A DNA stretch of 64,000 nucleotides from Medicago truncatula (taxonomy: Eukaryota > Streptophyta > Magnoliopsida > Fabales > Fabaceae), in contig NC_053042.1 in assembly GCF_003473485.1 (NCBI RefSeq), positions 43,549,762 to 43,613,761 on the forward strand, written 5' to 3'. The stretch's first letter is position 1. Every line of letters begins with the position of its first letter. The position numbers and the translations under genes are program-made. The notes beneath the pieces are model-generated. The model saw only the letters and a list, made by a program, of their open reading frames with translations, did no database searches and was not told where the DNA came from. This document shows positions 1 to 22,400 of the stretch, piece after piece.

Positions 1-1300
1 TTTGGCGAATGGAGAGAAGATGTTAACTCATAGAAAAGGAAACAGATAAGTAGAAGTATTTTTGGGAGGATAGTCGTCGTACTCCTTTCTCTCTATACCT
101 AGGACCTCCGCACTCCTTTCTTCCTCACCCAAATTTCAAATCCGCCGCCGCCATCGTCATGTAGATAAAATGGATTGTGGTGCAACGAGGGTCTTTGTCC
201 TCCGCACCACCGTACCTTTCCGACGTACGGTTGCTCTCTATCCTTCGGTGGCAGTAGATCCAGGTGTTTAACCCTCTCTCGTCGCCTTTCCTTTCCTTTG
301 GATCGCCATCGTTTACAGTATTGTGGTGGTTTTCGCTGTCTGAGATTCGTTTCCATCCGCACTGGTGGTGAAGGAGCGTGTTGTTGTCGTCGTGAAGGTT
401 GATTTGTATTTTTGGTTTTTTTTTGTTTTGTTTGGTTAGGACGTTGGTGGGTTTTTGTGGTGTGTTGTTAGATGCTTGTCGGTGGTTGTTTGGTTTTCTG
501 GGTCTCGAACTATTTGATTCGTTTTCTCTCTTGGTTGTGGTGGAGGTTATGTTTGCTCGCAATATAGGTGGTGATGGATCGTATCTGGGTTCGCTTAGGA
601 ACTGTTATGGTTTTGATGGATCTTTGGTTGTGTTGGTTTGTGGTGCTTCATGGTGGTGTTGATTTTGGGTCTTTTGTCGTGGGGCTCGTGGTGGTGCTCA
701 TGGTGGTTTTTGGTGGTGTTGCGCACGGTGGCTGATATTTCTTTTTGGTGAGGGTTAATGGTGATTTTTGTGGTGGTTAATGGTAGTTTTCGTGACGGTG
801 GTGGTAGCGATGTTGATTTATGTGGTGGTGACTAGTGGTGGTTAGTGATGGTTATATTTTTTCCTTGATGTATGACGGTACAAGGGTTTTTGGTTGGCTT
901 TTGCAGTTCTTTGTGAGGTGTGTTTTGGGAAAAGGCACTTGGGAGAGCTAATGGTGGTGTTTGGGGCTGTTTTTCAAAAGGTTGTTGGTTATTGTGTAAG
1001 TTTTTAAGTTGGTGTTCGGGGGTTGTGTGCGAGCAGCAGAATGTGGGTGGTGAAAGTTGTTTTTGTGGCAGTTGTGGCGATGTTTGAGGATTTTGGTACA
1101 ACTTTTGTTTTTGTTGTTTCGTTGATCGTGGTGTTAGCTTTGTTTTGGTGTTTCTATTTATTGGTTTCAGGGACAACCCTTTGTTAGGAAGCGTTTCTTT
1201 TAGGTTTTTTGGATTTTTTTTCTTTGATTCACGGGTATATGAGTTTTCCATTTGGGGCTCCTCCATCTATCTTTTGTATGTTGCTACTTTAAGACTCCAA
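1..1300. other. GT-rich tract, no supported gene
   Basis: The plus strand is strongly G/T-biased, with many imperfect 'ggtggt' and 'ttgttgt' runs between about 300 and 1150. Open frames on both strands (for example minus 125-562 and 832-1266) have compositions that simply follow this bias, and I recognise no domain in them. A pyrimidine-rich leader with 'ccgccgccgccatcgtcatg' near 142-161 looks like the 5' part of a transposon or transcript, but I cannot place it in a family. Confidence 0.35.
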
Positions 1301-1469
1301 GCCTAGCACTCCTTGCGTCAGTTAAGATTCATTGCGAAATAAATTCCTTTTTAGCCTTTTAAAAAAAATGATTAGATAAATTTTATTTAATAAAATATCT
1401 CTGTTAATTATACTAGTTATTTTGATTGAGATGGACTCCTCTCTACTTCTGGGACGAGGTATGACTTAA

Positions 1470-1650
1470 ATAGGAGAGGTGTCCTTCCTAGGTAAGACCA
1501 GACCTGGGCCTTGCCAAGGCTGAGGTTGAGGGTTCAAGTCCCTCCTTCCGCTCTTGGCTTCGTCGTTTAGTGGTAACGAGTAGAGTAGGCATCGCCCGAA
1601 AAATTGATATTACGCAATCCTTACTGTCCATCTTTATCCACCAACCCCCG
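1470..1650 (+). other. tRNA-like debris (SINE or organelle insert)
   Basis: A perfect Pol III B box, 'ggttcaagtcc', lies near 1531-1541 inside a T-arm-like stem (gaggg/ccctc). It is followed by a D-arm-like 'tttagtggtaac' near 1566. The two halves are in the wrong order for a single tRNA. This may be a decayed SINE or a piece of organelle DNA; I could not decide. No intact tRNA is claimed. Confidence 0.3.
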
Positions 1651-2215
1651 GCCCCCCAATAGAATAGAGGATATTTAATGCCTCGTGAAAGTCATTGCTG
1701 GCAAAGCCATACTCCGTAATATCAGAAAAAATCTCGGTTAATATTAAACAAATAATTTTTTAAAGATCAATTAAAGATATATCAATGAGAGAAAAAAATA
1801 ATTAATGATCTATTCCTATTTTAATGTGACAAATATTTTGAGATGAGAAAATGTCGTAAATGTGACGTTTTTAAGAGATGAATATAGAGTTTTGTTTTTC
1901 ATTATAATTCTACATGGTTTCAAAATATTTTATGGATGACCATATAAAGTAGCGTCGAAATATGATTTGATTTGATGGTATGTCAGAATATTTAACAACG
2001 TTAGTGTATAAAAAGTAGTATTGTATAAAATATCAATCATAATAGTAATAGAGTTTAATAGTCATGTATCGAATGTGTAAATCAGTTTTATGTTATTTGA
2101 TGGGGGATCTCTACTTTTATGTGATGGTATCAATTTTAAAATAAAGTGTTAAATATGTTTAATATCAATCATAATAGTAATAAGATTATAAACAATTGTG
2201 TGTGATAAAATTAAG

Positions 2216-3100
2216 TGTTAAATATGTTTGTGGTCTCTATAAATATATCAACTTTTCGTTTTAGTCCCTTTGACAAATTTCTTCAACTTTTGGTCCCAAT
2301 AAAATTTTCAATCAATACTTTTGATCTCTCTTTTAAAGTAAACTCATATGTCGAATTCATATTTTTGAATAAAATTTTGCAGAAAAATTCATAATATTAT
2401 AAATCTCTTCCAAAAAATATTAGAATTTTTTAACAAAATTTAATATGAATTTTTATATTTTTTTTTACGGTTAAAAATTCATATTTAATTTGTATTTTGT
2501 TAAAAAATTCTAACTTTTTTTGTGAATTTTTTTTTGCAATATTCAATACATTTCTGTACAATTTCATTAAAAAAAAATACAAAAATTAACTTAAAAATAG
2601 GGACCAAAAGTAGTTATTGAAAATTGGGTAAATACCTCTTTTCGTCTTGTAATATTAGCGAATTCCGGTTTTAGTCCCTGTAAAAAAAAGATTTAGATTT
2701 TGTCCTTGTAATTTCATATTCTTCCACTTTTGGTCCCTCCTTTAATCACGTCAGCAGAATCTGCATAAATTACGTCCTTGTAATTTCATATTCCTCCCGC
2801 TTTTGGTCCCTGTAATTTCGGATTCCTCCACTTTTGGTCCCTCATTTTACGTGCCATGTATGCAAATTCTGCTTACGTGGTGGAATGAGGGACCAAAAGT
2901 GGAAGAATATGAAATTACGGGGACAAAATCTAAATCTTTTTTTTTACAGGGACTAAAACCAGAATTCGCTAATATTACAGGGACGAAAAGAGGTATTTAC
3001 CCTTGAAAATTTTATATGGACTAAAGGTTGAAGGAAAATTTTAAAGGGACTAAAACGAAAAGTTGGTATATTTATAGGGACCAAAAACATATTTAACCCT
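2216..3100. mobile_element. Mutator-like MITE (outer), interrupted by a second MITE
   Basis: The ends are long inverted repeats: 'tgttaaatatgtttgtggtc' on the left and, read on the other strand, 'gggttaaatatgtttttggt' on the right, both continuing into 'ctataaatata'. A candidate target duplication 'aaaattaa' (eight matching bases, last base of nine differing) flanks it at 2207-2215 and 3101-3109. There is no coding capacity. A relative of the same family is at 49024-49480. Bases 2617-3011 are a later insertion. Confidence 0.7.
2626..3002. mobile_element. Nested Mutator-like MITE with 9-bp target duplication
   Basis: The 377-bp element has inverted ends 'gggtaaatacctctttt' and 'aaaagaggtatttaccc'. 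It is flanked by a perfect 9-bp duplication TTGAAAATT at 2617-2625 and 3003-3011, the length expected of Mutator-type insertion. Inside are inverted 'ttttggtccct' subrepeats. Being inserted in the outer MITE (2216-3100), it is the younger of the two. Confidence 0.85.
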
Positions 3101-3109
3101 AAAATTAAT

Positions 3110-5220
3110 CATATATTGTGTTTTTATCATTTCTTTAATTTTTCTTAAAAAAAAAATTATTTAATTAATTAAGCATGCATCTGTTGAGGTTTGGTAGATT
3201 TATTTGTATGTTACACATTCACGATGTTCTTTATTTATTTTGACCAGTTGTACATCCAATTATACTTATGTTACTATACTTTAATAGTATATATGCTTTT
3301 TTTTTTTTTTTTTTAATTTGCAAGATAATTTTTTTGTCTTGACTTTGGTACAAGCTCCACCATTATACACAAACATAAAATTCTAAGATATGATTAAGAG
3401 GACGACATTATTTTAGTTAACCAATGCATCAAAAAATTTAAGACCGACCCTAAACAAATCACGGACAAGTTAAATGTTCTCTTGTGAACCGAAAAATAAT
3501 TGTCTGAATATGGTTGGGTTTTCCCTATTTATTGAATATAGACATAAAAGCGATTTTGGTACGAAAAGGTGAGTATAGATTGGGAAAAGGAAAGAAGGAC
3601 AATGCTTTTGCATTTTCCTAATAATAGTAATAAGAAATGAACAAGTGGTTTAGTTGCTCCTGCAAGTGTGCAATGTATGTATGTTGTGTTTGGCTGTTTT
3701 CGTGTTGTGTGTGAAAGGAACTAAAGTGAATGCATGCAGCCAACCAAACAGTGAGAGAGAGCACAAGAGGAATGCATGCAGCCAAACAGGCAGTAAGTGA
3801 GTGAGCTGAGTGCAAGTTGTACTTTCGTCAAGTCAACCGACGTGAATCTACCATTAATCTAATTAATTAATCAATTTAAATTGCAACCAACCAGTCCCGT
3901 GAATTTAACTCAATTAAAAACATAGTACAGATAAATGATATTTTGACAACCATTTTGTGATAATCTATGTGACAACTTTATCGCTCATATTCACATTATT
4001 TTTTTACTTTCTCTTTCTATTATTTTGATTTCCGTGTCACTATCTACTTTCCTTTGTAAATTAGTGGTTGTCACAAAAGTTATCACTCAAATGGTTGTTC
4101 AAATAACACACTTCCATTGTATAATATATACAAGGAGGGTTTTAACACTGGACCTAACTAGGCCTCCGATTCATTTTCATAATCTAAAACACTCACAAAA
4201 ATATGAATCTTGCTGCATTTTGTCATATTTCAAGTTTAGTTTAGTTGCTGGAATATATCATATTTGAGATGTTTTCAACACTTAAACAGGAGGTTTGTTT
4301 GCATTTATTCAAACATTTTGTGCTTTTTTGCGCTTCTTCTAGGATGCTGATAGCCTAAACACGTGTCAGGGACTATTTTGACAGAGCATTAACGAGACAT
4401 CTTAACATTAGAGACTATTTTGACAGAGCATTAACGAGACATCTTAACATTAGAGACTATTTTGATTAAATAAATTGTACAAACAAGAACTGTTTTAAAA
4501 TTTCACTACATTGAGGGACTATTATAGCTGCTCATTACACTGGGACAAAAAATGGCTATTTTGCCCGTGTGCAGGCAAAGAATTATTCCAAATTTTAGAC
4601 AAATTAAACTCGCCGCATATACAATCCCAATAGTCTTTGAGCCGTTACATGAAAATTGGATTAACTAATTCTAATATCAACAAATTGACTTCACCTATAA
4701 AAACATTTACCTTCCATTGCGGAATTTCCATACTGGAACGCATGAACAATGATTCAAGGGTCTCATTTTCCATATGGCAATAGACATAACGTGCATATGT
4801 ATTAATATGCACACACAATTAATGCATGTAGAGGTTGTTACCTCAAATCACAAATACAATGCCGTACAATCAATTTAAAAATTAACAGAAACAAAAATGA
4901 TTTTATTTTTATTGTAAAAAGAACTAGGTATGTACAATCAGAAAAAAGGGGGAGAATGGGGGGGAAGTATTGGATCATCTGGGGGCCTAAAATAAGCTTT
5001 TATCCCCCCAGTGAAATTGTCATTTCTTCTGAGTATGAAAAAAAAATTGAAAGAGAAAATCCGAAGAAGGTGAGGGTTGGAGAAAGAAAAATGGGAAATT
5101 TTATGCTATGATACAATAGAGAAAGAGCCACTTATGGAATTTCCATGTGGCTGACCTTGTTACACATTTTGAGGTGACAGAAGAATAATAGCCTAAGCAA
5201 GAAATGCTCTACAGAAAGCT
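3110..5220. other. Intergenic, with a 42-bp tandem repeat
   Basis: No gene is supported. At about 4371-4464 a 42-bp unit starting 'gactattttgacagagca' is repeated in tandem (starts at 4371, 4413 and, partial, 4455). This looks like transposon debris. The last few hundred bases up to 5220 would be the 3' UTR and terminator region of the AAA ATPase gene on the minus strand. Confidence 0.5.
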
Positions 5221-15864
<10,644 letters not shown>

Positions 15865-16042
15865 GGTTGATTGAGAGGTTCTTCTTGGTTGGGTCGGTAT
15901 TCGGCGAGATTGATGAGAAAGAGAGAAAGAAACACAACGAAGTTATGTTATGTTTATATTGTTATGATGACTAGGTAAGGTAGAGAATGATTGAGTTCAC
16001 GTAAATTAATGTTATCAAGGTTTGTGTTTGTGTGTCTTTGCT

Positions 16043-16052
16043 CTTTTTATAA
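16043..16052 (-). promoter_or_regulatory. Candidate TATA box of the AAA ATPase gene
   Basis: Read on the minus strand this is 'cttataaaaag', about 180 bases upstream of the ATG at 15864. The position would allow a 5' UTR of roughly 150 bases. No experimental start site is known; the call rests on sequence alone. Confidence 0.45.
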
Positions 16053-16924
16053 GGGGACAATAACCAACCAACGTGACTCAAAATGCAAAATATGTTCATC
16101 ATAATCATAATTTAATAATCGTATTTTTACCCCTAGAAAAAAAAAATTAATCATATTTTTAATCCTAATTTTCCTCTAAAAATATCCTAATCTTTAATTT
16201 TTAACACTAATCTTTATATTTTCCGACTATTATACCATATACTCGTTTATAAGTAAATATCCCATTTTCACATTCATTAAATAATTGTTGTATCTCGGCT
16301 ATATTATAGTTCAAGTACATAAATAATTCAATGAATTTGAAAAAGTAAAATTTGTTCATGAAATTTGTAAAAAAAAAAAAAAAAAAAAAAGGATAATTAG
16401 ACATTGTGGATGTAAATATGTTTTATATTATCGATCAATTATAATCGTCAATTTTTAAAGATATATTATAACATAGATCTTGATTTTTATTCGTGATTTC
16501 GTCGTCTGAGTGTGGCGATGTTTTGTTCAACGTCTTACGCGACATTGTTTGATTTCTCGCCTTGTTGTGATGTGTATTTAGTTCCTATTGATCAGTTATC
16601 CAATCAATAATTTAAGTATCAACGTTGCAGATCCAGAGACACGAGTATTTCAATCACTTTAATTTTATTGTATTTTTTAGGGAAAACAAATTATGTTGTT
16701 AACTAATTTGCCTAAATCGTATGTCAACAAATATAGTTTGACTAACTTTTACTTTTTTATATAATTTGACTAACTTATAATTATAAAAACATGAAGTATG
16801 TCGAAATTAAATATATTTTTTTACTGAAAAATTAATTTAATTTTTAGATATATACAAAGTAACATTTATTTATATATATATAATAGCAAATCTATTTTTT
16901 TAAGGAGGCAATATTTTATAAATA

Positions 16925-18365
16925 TTATTTACAAGGTTCCTAACTCATGATTAAATACAAAATAGTTATTGAATATGCACTTCCGTTATTAGTTTAGTCT
17001 TTGACGTTAAAAACTTTTGTTGACTGATGATGTGGCAAATGTTTTGTGCTGACAAGGTGAATAAGGTGTCGAAGGGACTAAAATGAAAGTAGAAAATGAT
17101 CACTTCAGTCCCTTAACCAAAAAATCAATATCGCATAACTGAATCTCAATCCCTAAATTTCGAATTTAATCCTCAAATCCCTAATTCTCATCTAATTCAC
17201 TTTTTGTTCAAAATGAAATCTTCCATCAAACACCAAAATCGAATCACACGATGATGGGTGGTGGTGTAAACTCGTCCCAATAAAGTGTTGCTCATTCATC
17301 AAGAATTGGATCATCTTTCACAATAAAATTGTCCAAAGCATATAAAATAAACAAACAGAAAACATTAAAATGGTTTTTAAGGTCTCTGACTGTGCAAACT
17401 TACTGCAAGTTAGGTCCCTGATAGTAAACACTTACTCTCACTAAGATCTTTGTCAGAAAACACTTTCAAACACAAAGTGGTAGCATCAAATACACATAAA
17501 AATAAACATTGCTATAAATAGTATGTACCTTTTGCATCATTATTTTGCATTCTTCATCCTTGCATGTAGCTTTGCACTTTGTTTGTCCTTTTTCAACCAC
17601 TTTATACCTCTTCTATGGTGTACAATGCAGTTCCTCACAAATTCTTTGAATATATCCAAAGTTTCAAATTTCATTCGTAGCTCCATGTGAACCTAACAAA
17701 CTTTGCATTTGAATTGAACTGAGGGAAAACCTGTCTTGCATTAGAAAAATCATTCTCAACAACATTCTCTTTAACATTAATACTCATGGTTTGTCATTTA
17801 CCACTAGGGACCTACTTGATAGTATGTGTGTAGAGTCAATGACCTTAAGGACCATTTTAATGTGTTCTGTTCGTGTATTTTATATGCTTTTGGACAACTT
17901 CATCGAGGAAGATGACTCGGTTTTTGGTTAATGAGAAACAATTAGTTGGGACGAGTTTGCACCAAGATCCATCATCATGTTATTTGATTTTAGTGTTTAA
18001 TGGGTGATTTGATTATGAACAAAACTGATAATTAGATGAGATTTAAGGATTTGAGATTTAGATATTTAGGGATTTGGGGATTAATTCGGGATTTAGGGAT
18101 TTGGAATTCAATTTGGTGATATTGATTTTTGGTTCAGGGCTAAAATGACTATTTTCTACTTTCACTTTAGTCTATATGATACCTCGTACACCTTGTCAGC
18201 TCAAAACACTTGTCACCTCATCAATTAACAAAAATTTTCAACGTCAAAGACTAAACTGATAAACGAAATGCACTTTCAGAGACTACTTTATATTTAATCC
18301 TAAGTCAAAGACCTATGTAACAACGAGGTGTACAGTTAAGGACTAAAATGACCACTTACTCAATA
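16925..18365. mobile_element. MULE relic with long terminal inverted repeats
   Basis: Two diverged arms of roughly 500 bp face each other: about 16925-17440 on the left and 17800-18365 on the right. They share 'agtctttgacgtt', 'tgctgacaaggtg', 'aagtagaaaat' and 'cacattaaaatgg' style blocks in opposite orientation. The centre (about 17535-17790, minus strand) carries a short piece of MuDR-type transposase N-terminal sequence. Long inverted repeats plus MuDR sequence point to a Mutator-like element that can no longer move itself. Confidence 0.7.
17535..17790 (-). pseudogene. MuDR transposase N-terminal fragment, broken
   Basis: Minus-strand translation gives LRMKFETLDIFKEFVRN, then HHRRGIKWLKKDKQ and, after a frame change, TCKDEECK. 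This follows the MuDR N-terminal DNA-binding domain (PF03108) pattern of F-x-T, F-K-E-F, H-x-R-x-I-K and the C-x4-C of the following motif. Only about 60 residues remain, there is at least one frameshift, and the catalytic DDE core is absent. It lies between the arms of the MULE relic. Confidence 0.6.
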
Positions 18366-18755
18366 AAAATCGCTTAAAAAAATTATATGACAGTGAATTC
18401 ATCATGGAAATTCCTAGTCTTCACCATTGAAAACATTAATTAGAGGGATTTTGAACAGTACAATAAACCAAAACACTCTTTAAAAATAAAATAAAATAAG
18501 ATAAACAAAAACATAGGTAATTTAAATATATAAATAATAAATTTAATTTCTTTTGAATCTTAATATTAATTATAATATTTTTTAACAAGAAATATTAATT
18601 ATGATATATCTCATCAATTTAAAAAGAGTTAAAATTTCTAATAATTACGTATTGTTACTTCCAACACAAAAGTGTAATAGACACGATAAGAGTATATATA
18701 TGTCCATTTTTTTTTCCTTTATTATTTCAAAAGTGTAACAAACAAGATGAATATA

Positions 18756-19740
18756 TCTTTTTATATATTAAAGTTAACAAGCATATTTTAGCCATAATTT
18801 TAACCTAAACCTATTGCATAAATTTACTATTTTAACACTAATCTCCTATTTTCATGAACAACCCTAATGCTCACACCTAATCTCCTATTTTCATGAACAA
18901 AGCAAATCAGCATCGCTTTATTTCCCCTATTTCTTCAAAACAAATCGCCCTATTTCTTCAACAAAACAAATCACCATATTGGAATAAAAGGGTTTTGAAA
19001 GATTATCTTCTTATCTTCTTATATATTAAAGTTAACACAAAAGCATATTTTAGCCCTAATTTTAACCTAAACCTATTGCATAAATTTACTATTTTAACCC
19101 TAATGCTCACACCTAATCTCCTATTTTCATGAACAACCCTAATGCTCACACCTAATCTTCTATTTTCATGAACAAAGCAAATCGACATCGCTTTATTTCC
19201 CCTATTTCTTCAAAACAAATCGCCCTATTTCTTCAACAAAACAAATCGCCATATTGGAATAAAAGGGTTTTGAAAGATTATATAAACATTTTTTTTGTTA
19301 ATATTACAAACAGGTGGAAGAAACATTTCAACAAACAGTTAAAGTGTATCATTTACGGTAAATGTCAAATATTCGATAAAAGGAAAATTATTTAAATAAA
19401 ACATTTTACATGTTGAGGTTAAGAATGAGCTATTTTTAGGTACATAATATTACATTAACATATAATTTTTACAAAATAATGAAGTAACATTTTGTCAAAA
19501 AAAAAATAAAAAATATGAAGTAACATACCAATAATATAACATTGACATATAATTTTAACAAAAGAATGAAGTAAGACACGATTGATAAAAATTAATATTT
19601 TTAAGGTGAATAAGTGTGGTGTCTGAGGTTCGAATTCCAACATCTGCATATATTTGGGACCACATGTTTTATTCTCTTTGATATGCATTGAGATTTGTTT
19701 TTGTCTACTACATCTACAACCGCACGGGTGGAAAGTCTAG
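18756..19740 (+). mobile_element. Candidate non-autonomous Helitron
   Basis: The left end reads 'tctttttatatattaaag', beginning with TC after an A. The right end reads 'cgcacgggtggaaagtctag' with terminal CTAG before a T. These are the usual Helitron boundaries (A|TC...CTAG|T). The 3' hairpin is weak (accg...cgggt). No Rep/helicase is encoded. The left 275 bp is duplicated in tandem inside the element (see separate entry). Confidence 0.5.
18757..19286 (+). repeat. 275-bp tandem duplication
   Basis: A segment starting at the 'tatatattaaagttaac' end of the Helitron-like element is present twice with an offset of 275 bases. For example, 'atgaacaaagcaaatc' is at 18893 and 19168. The copies differ at few positions, so the duplication is fairly young. 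Open frames across it are repeat by-products. Confidence 0.85.
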
Positions 19741-20644
19741 TATATATATATATTTACTTTTTCAGTTACCCAATTATACCTTTATACAACTTTTTGAGTA
19801 ATAAAGGTTGTTGTTTGTGTCATTAATTTTTTATTTTTTTATATATTTTTTGTTATATTGTTAGTGTCATTGAAATAGATAACCATGGTTATTTTGGTTT
19901 GTTATAACTTGAAAGCAACAAACATTTATATTTTTAGTTTTAATCAAAATCAAAATTTCATAAGTAAAATACTGTTCATAATTTTCAAATGTTATCGCAA
20001 TAAAAAAAAATCGAAAATACGGGCACGCAAGTGTTCGTCTTTTCGATAGTAATAATAATAAAGTGGTTCCTTCAAAATTTATATTTTTGCGTGGCGGCTT
20101 CCGCTTGATCGCATTCTCACGAAGAATAATTTTGTTAGGTGTCGGGTTCTCACTACGAATGATCAACTTTGTACGGGCGCTTGCGGTAAAAATGAGGATT
20201 GAGATAATTTGTCTGTGACTTGTGGACTTTTACGATAAATTGTGGATGATGGTTTCAAGTTGGCTAGGATTCACAACGGTAAATCACGTTATTGGCTCAT
20301 ATCGTTCAGTTTGATCAGTTTTTAGATTACATGGCTTTTTGTTGTTTGAGATATTTGAAAAGAGAGAAACACACGTATATTTGAACCCATTGAAGATCAC
20401 TTACAATCTTTTAGTCAAAAAATTAAGTTTCATTCATTTTGATGGTTGAATTCGAAATATGCAACATTTAATTTTGATTATCATTAAATTGATAGTAAAT
20501 ATGAAAATTTGATTGACACACTCCTACAAAGTAAAGGTCCGGTCAAAATTTAAATTTTGATTATTTTATTTTAGACAAAATTACACCGTTCGTTTCTTAA
20601 CTTAATTTTGGATAACGTTTCCGTATTTATAACATAAAAGACTA

Positions 20645-21754
20645 AGGTACCGTTTGACCAGTCTTTTTTCGGTCTAAAAGCTACTTTAAAACAAAATTAA
20701 AATAAAGCTCTTTAAAGAAAAAGTTAAAGCTGTTTGGTTTCTTTATTTTTTTTAATTCTAAAGTTATTTTTAAGTTAAAAGTTGTTTCACAAAATATTGT
20801 ACAAAACTTTGATATATTTTTTTTTTTTTTTGTGGTGTCCGGGGTCGAACCCGCGACCTTGCATAGATTTATACATTGTCTATATCAACTGAGCTAAGTT
20901 AGAGAATAGTTTGTTTTTTCTTTTCCAATTATATTGTATAACAAATTTTGTTATAAGAATATTATATTTTTGGTGTCATTTAAAAAGATAAGAATTTATA
21001 TTATATGATATTATATTTGTTACGTTGTTGGTGTCATTGAAAAAGATATGTTTAGTTTTTTTAATAAGAAAAAGATGTGCATAGTTTGTTACAATATAAA
21101 TGTGTAAAATATATATAAGTATAATTTTTTTAGGCATCTATACTAGTAATTTTAATTAAAATCAAAATTTTATAAAAGTAATAATTGTATGCATTACGCA
21201 ACACTGAAAAAATTATATGCATTAGCGTAACAAAAAAAAACAGACATACAAACATAAAATATTAATCTAAACGCTAACGTCTGTGTGTGTATATTTGTGA
21301 GGTTGAAGAAAGGGAATAAAAATATTTGGTGTCATTCAATGACAACATGAGTAAAAATATTTGTGAGGTTGTGATAATTAAACGATATTAAAATTAAATA
21401 TATAAGTGATAAAAATATAATAAAGTTCCTTCAAAATAGATGATAAAATTAAATTGATCGTCCTTTAAAAAAAATTATATGGACCGGTTCAAAAAAAATT
21501 AAATGGAAAAAAAAACAAATTGAAATATAATATTAAAAAATAAAAGATAAGTTTGCTTGCGTGAGTTGAAGAGAAGTGCTTCTGAAATAAATTACACAGA
21601 AGTAGTTTTTTGAAATAGCATTTAACAACTTTTGGTTAAAGCTCATTCCATTCAAAAAGTACTTTTTTCGAAGGTACTTTATTGATATTGTGTTTGGCCT
21701 AGCTTCTCATTAAAAATGTTGAAAAGCTGAAAAAAAGCCGGGCCAAACGGTACC
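20645..21754. mobile_element. Inverted-repeat DNA element, copy A
   Basis: The left end is 'ggtaccgtttgaccag' and the right end, on the other strand, 'ggtaccgtttggcccg'. Subterminal 'ttttttc' and 'aaaagct' blocks are also inverted. No coding sequence is recognised. Its right two thirds match 54269-55132, showing a dispersed family. No certain target duplication was found; hAT-like termini are possible. A SINE lies inside it. Confidence 0.6.
20817..20903 (-). mobile_element. Short tRNA-derived SINE
   Basis: On the minus strand: 'cttagctcagttgatatag' (A box), then 'gtcgcgggttcgacccc' (B box), 'ggacaccac', and an A tail. The head is well preserved although the element is only about 87 bp. It sits in the left third of inverted-repeat element copy A and is absent from copy B at 54269-55788, which lacks that part. 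Confidence 0.65.
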
Positions 21755-22400
21755 CAAATTGAAACAAATAATATTAATAAAGTACATGTTTGTTTATGGT
21801 ACTCAGATGTGGTGGTTAAGTCAATAACAGCTAAAAAAACCATGTTTGTTTATGGTACTCAGATGTGGTGGTCAAGTCCCATAACATGTTTAGGAATTGG
21901 CTAACCACTGCTAGATTCTCTTATTGTGGACTTTGTAACACTTTGTATCTTATAGTAGTTTCCTAGGCACACCTTGTGCTTGGAAATTGCTCTTGTTGTG
22001 GTAATATAATCCCAATTTGATTTGTTAAAAAAAGAAAAACAAAAGTATTACTTAAAATTAAGTTAAAAAGACGTAGCGCTGGTTCAAAAAAATAAAAACA
22101 CGTATAGGGTAATTTTGCTTAAAATTTTAAAATGACAAAATCTATTTGAGCAGAAGTGGCGGTGAACGGCAGAGATGCAGACGCTGATCCAAAATTCAAA
22201 CCAAAAAGCGCAATGGCAGTATTGTAATTACAACCACATCTGATTAAATTAGAAATTAAAATAAATGGAGTAATTTAAAGTTTTTTTATAAAGTTTAAAA
22301 TTTAAACGGTTCTCCTCATTTTCGTTTCATTTCATTTCGAAACGTTGGTGTAAAGCTGAACCATCATCTTCATCATCTTCATCATCATTATCAAAATCTC

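Noticed and set aside
125-1266. Two long minus-strand frames (145 and 144 codons)
   Set aside because: They mirror the GT-rich composition of the plus strand, have no recognisable domain, and lack splice or promoter context.
2803-3006. 67-codon plus frame
   Set aside because: It lies inside the nested MITE and is built from its inverted subrepeats.
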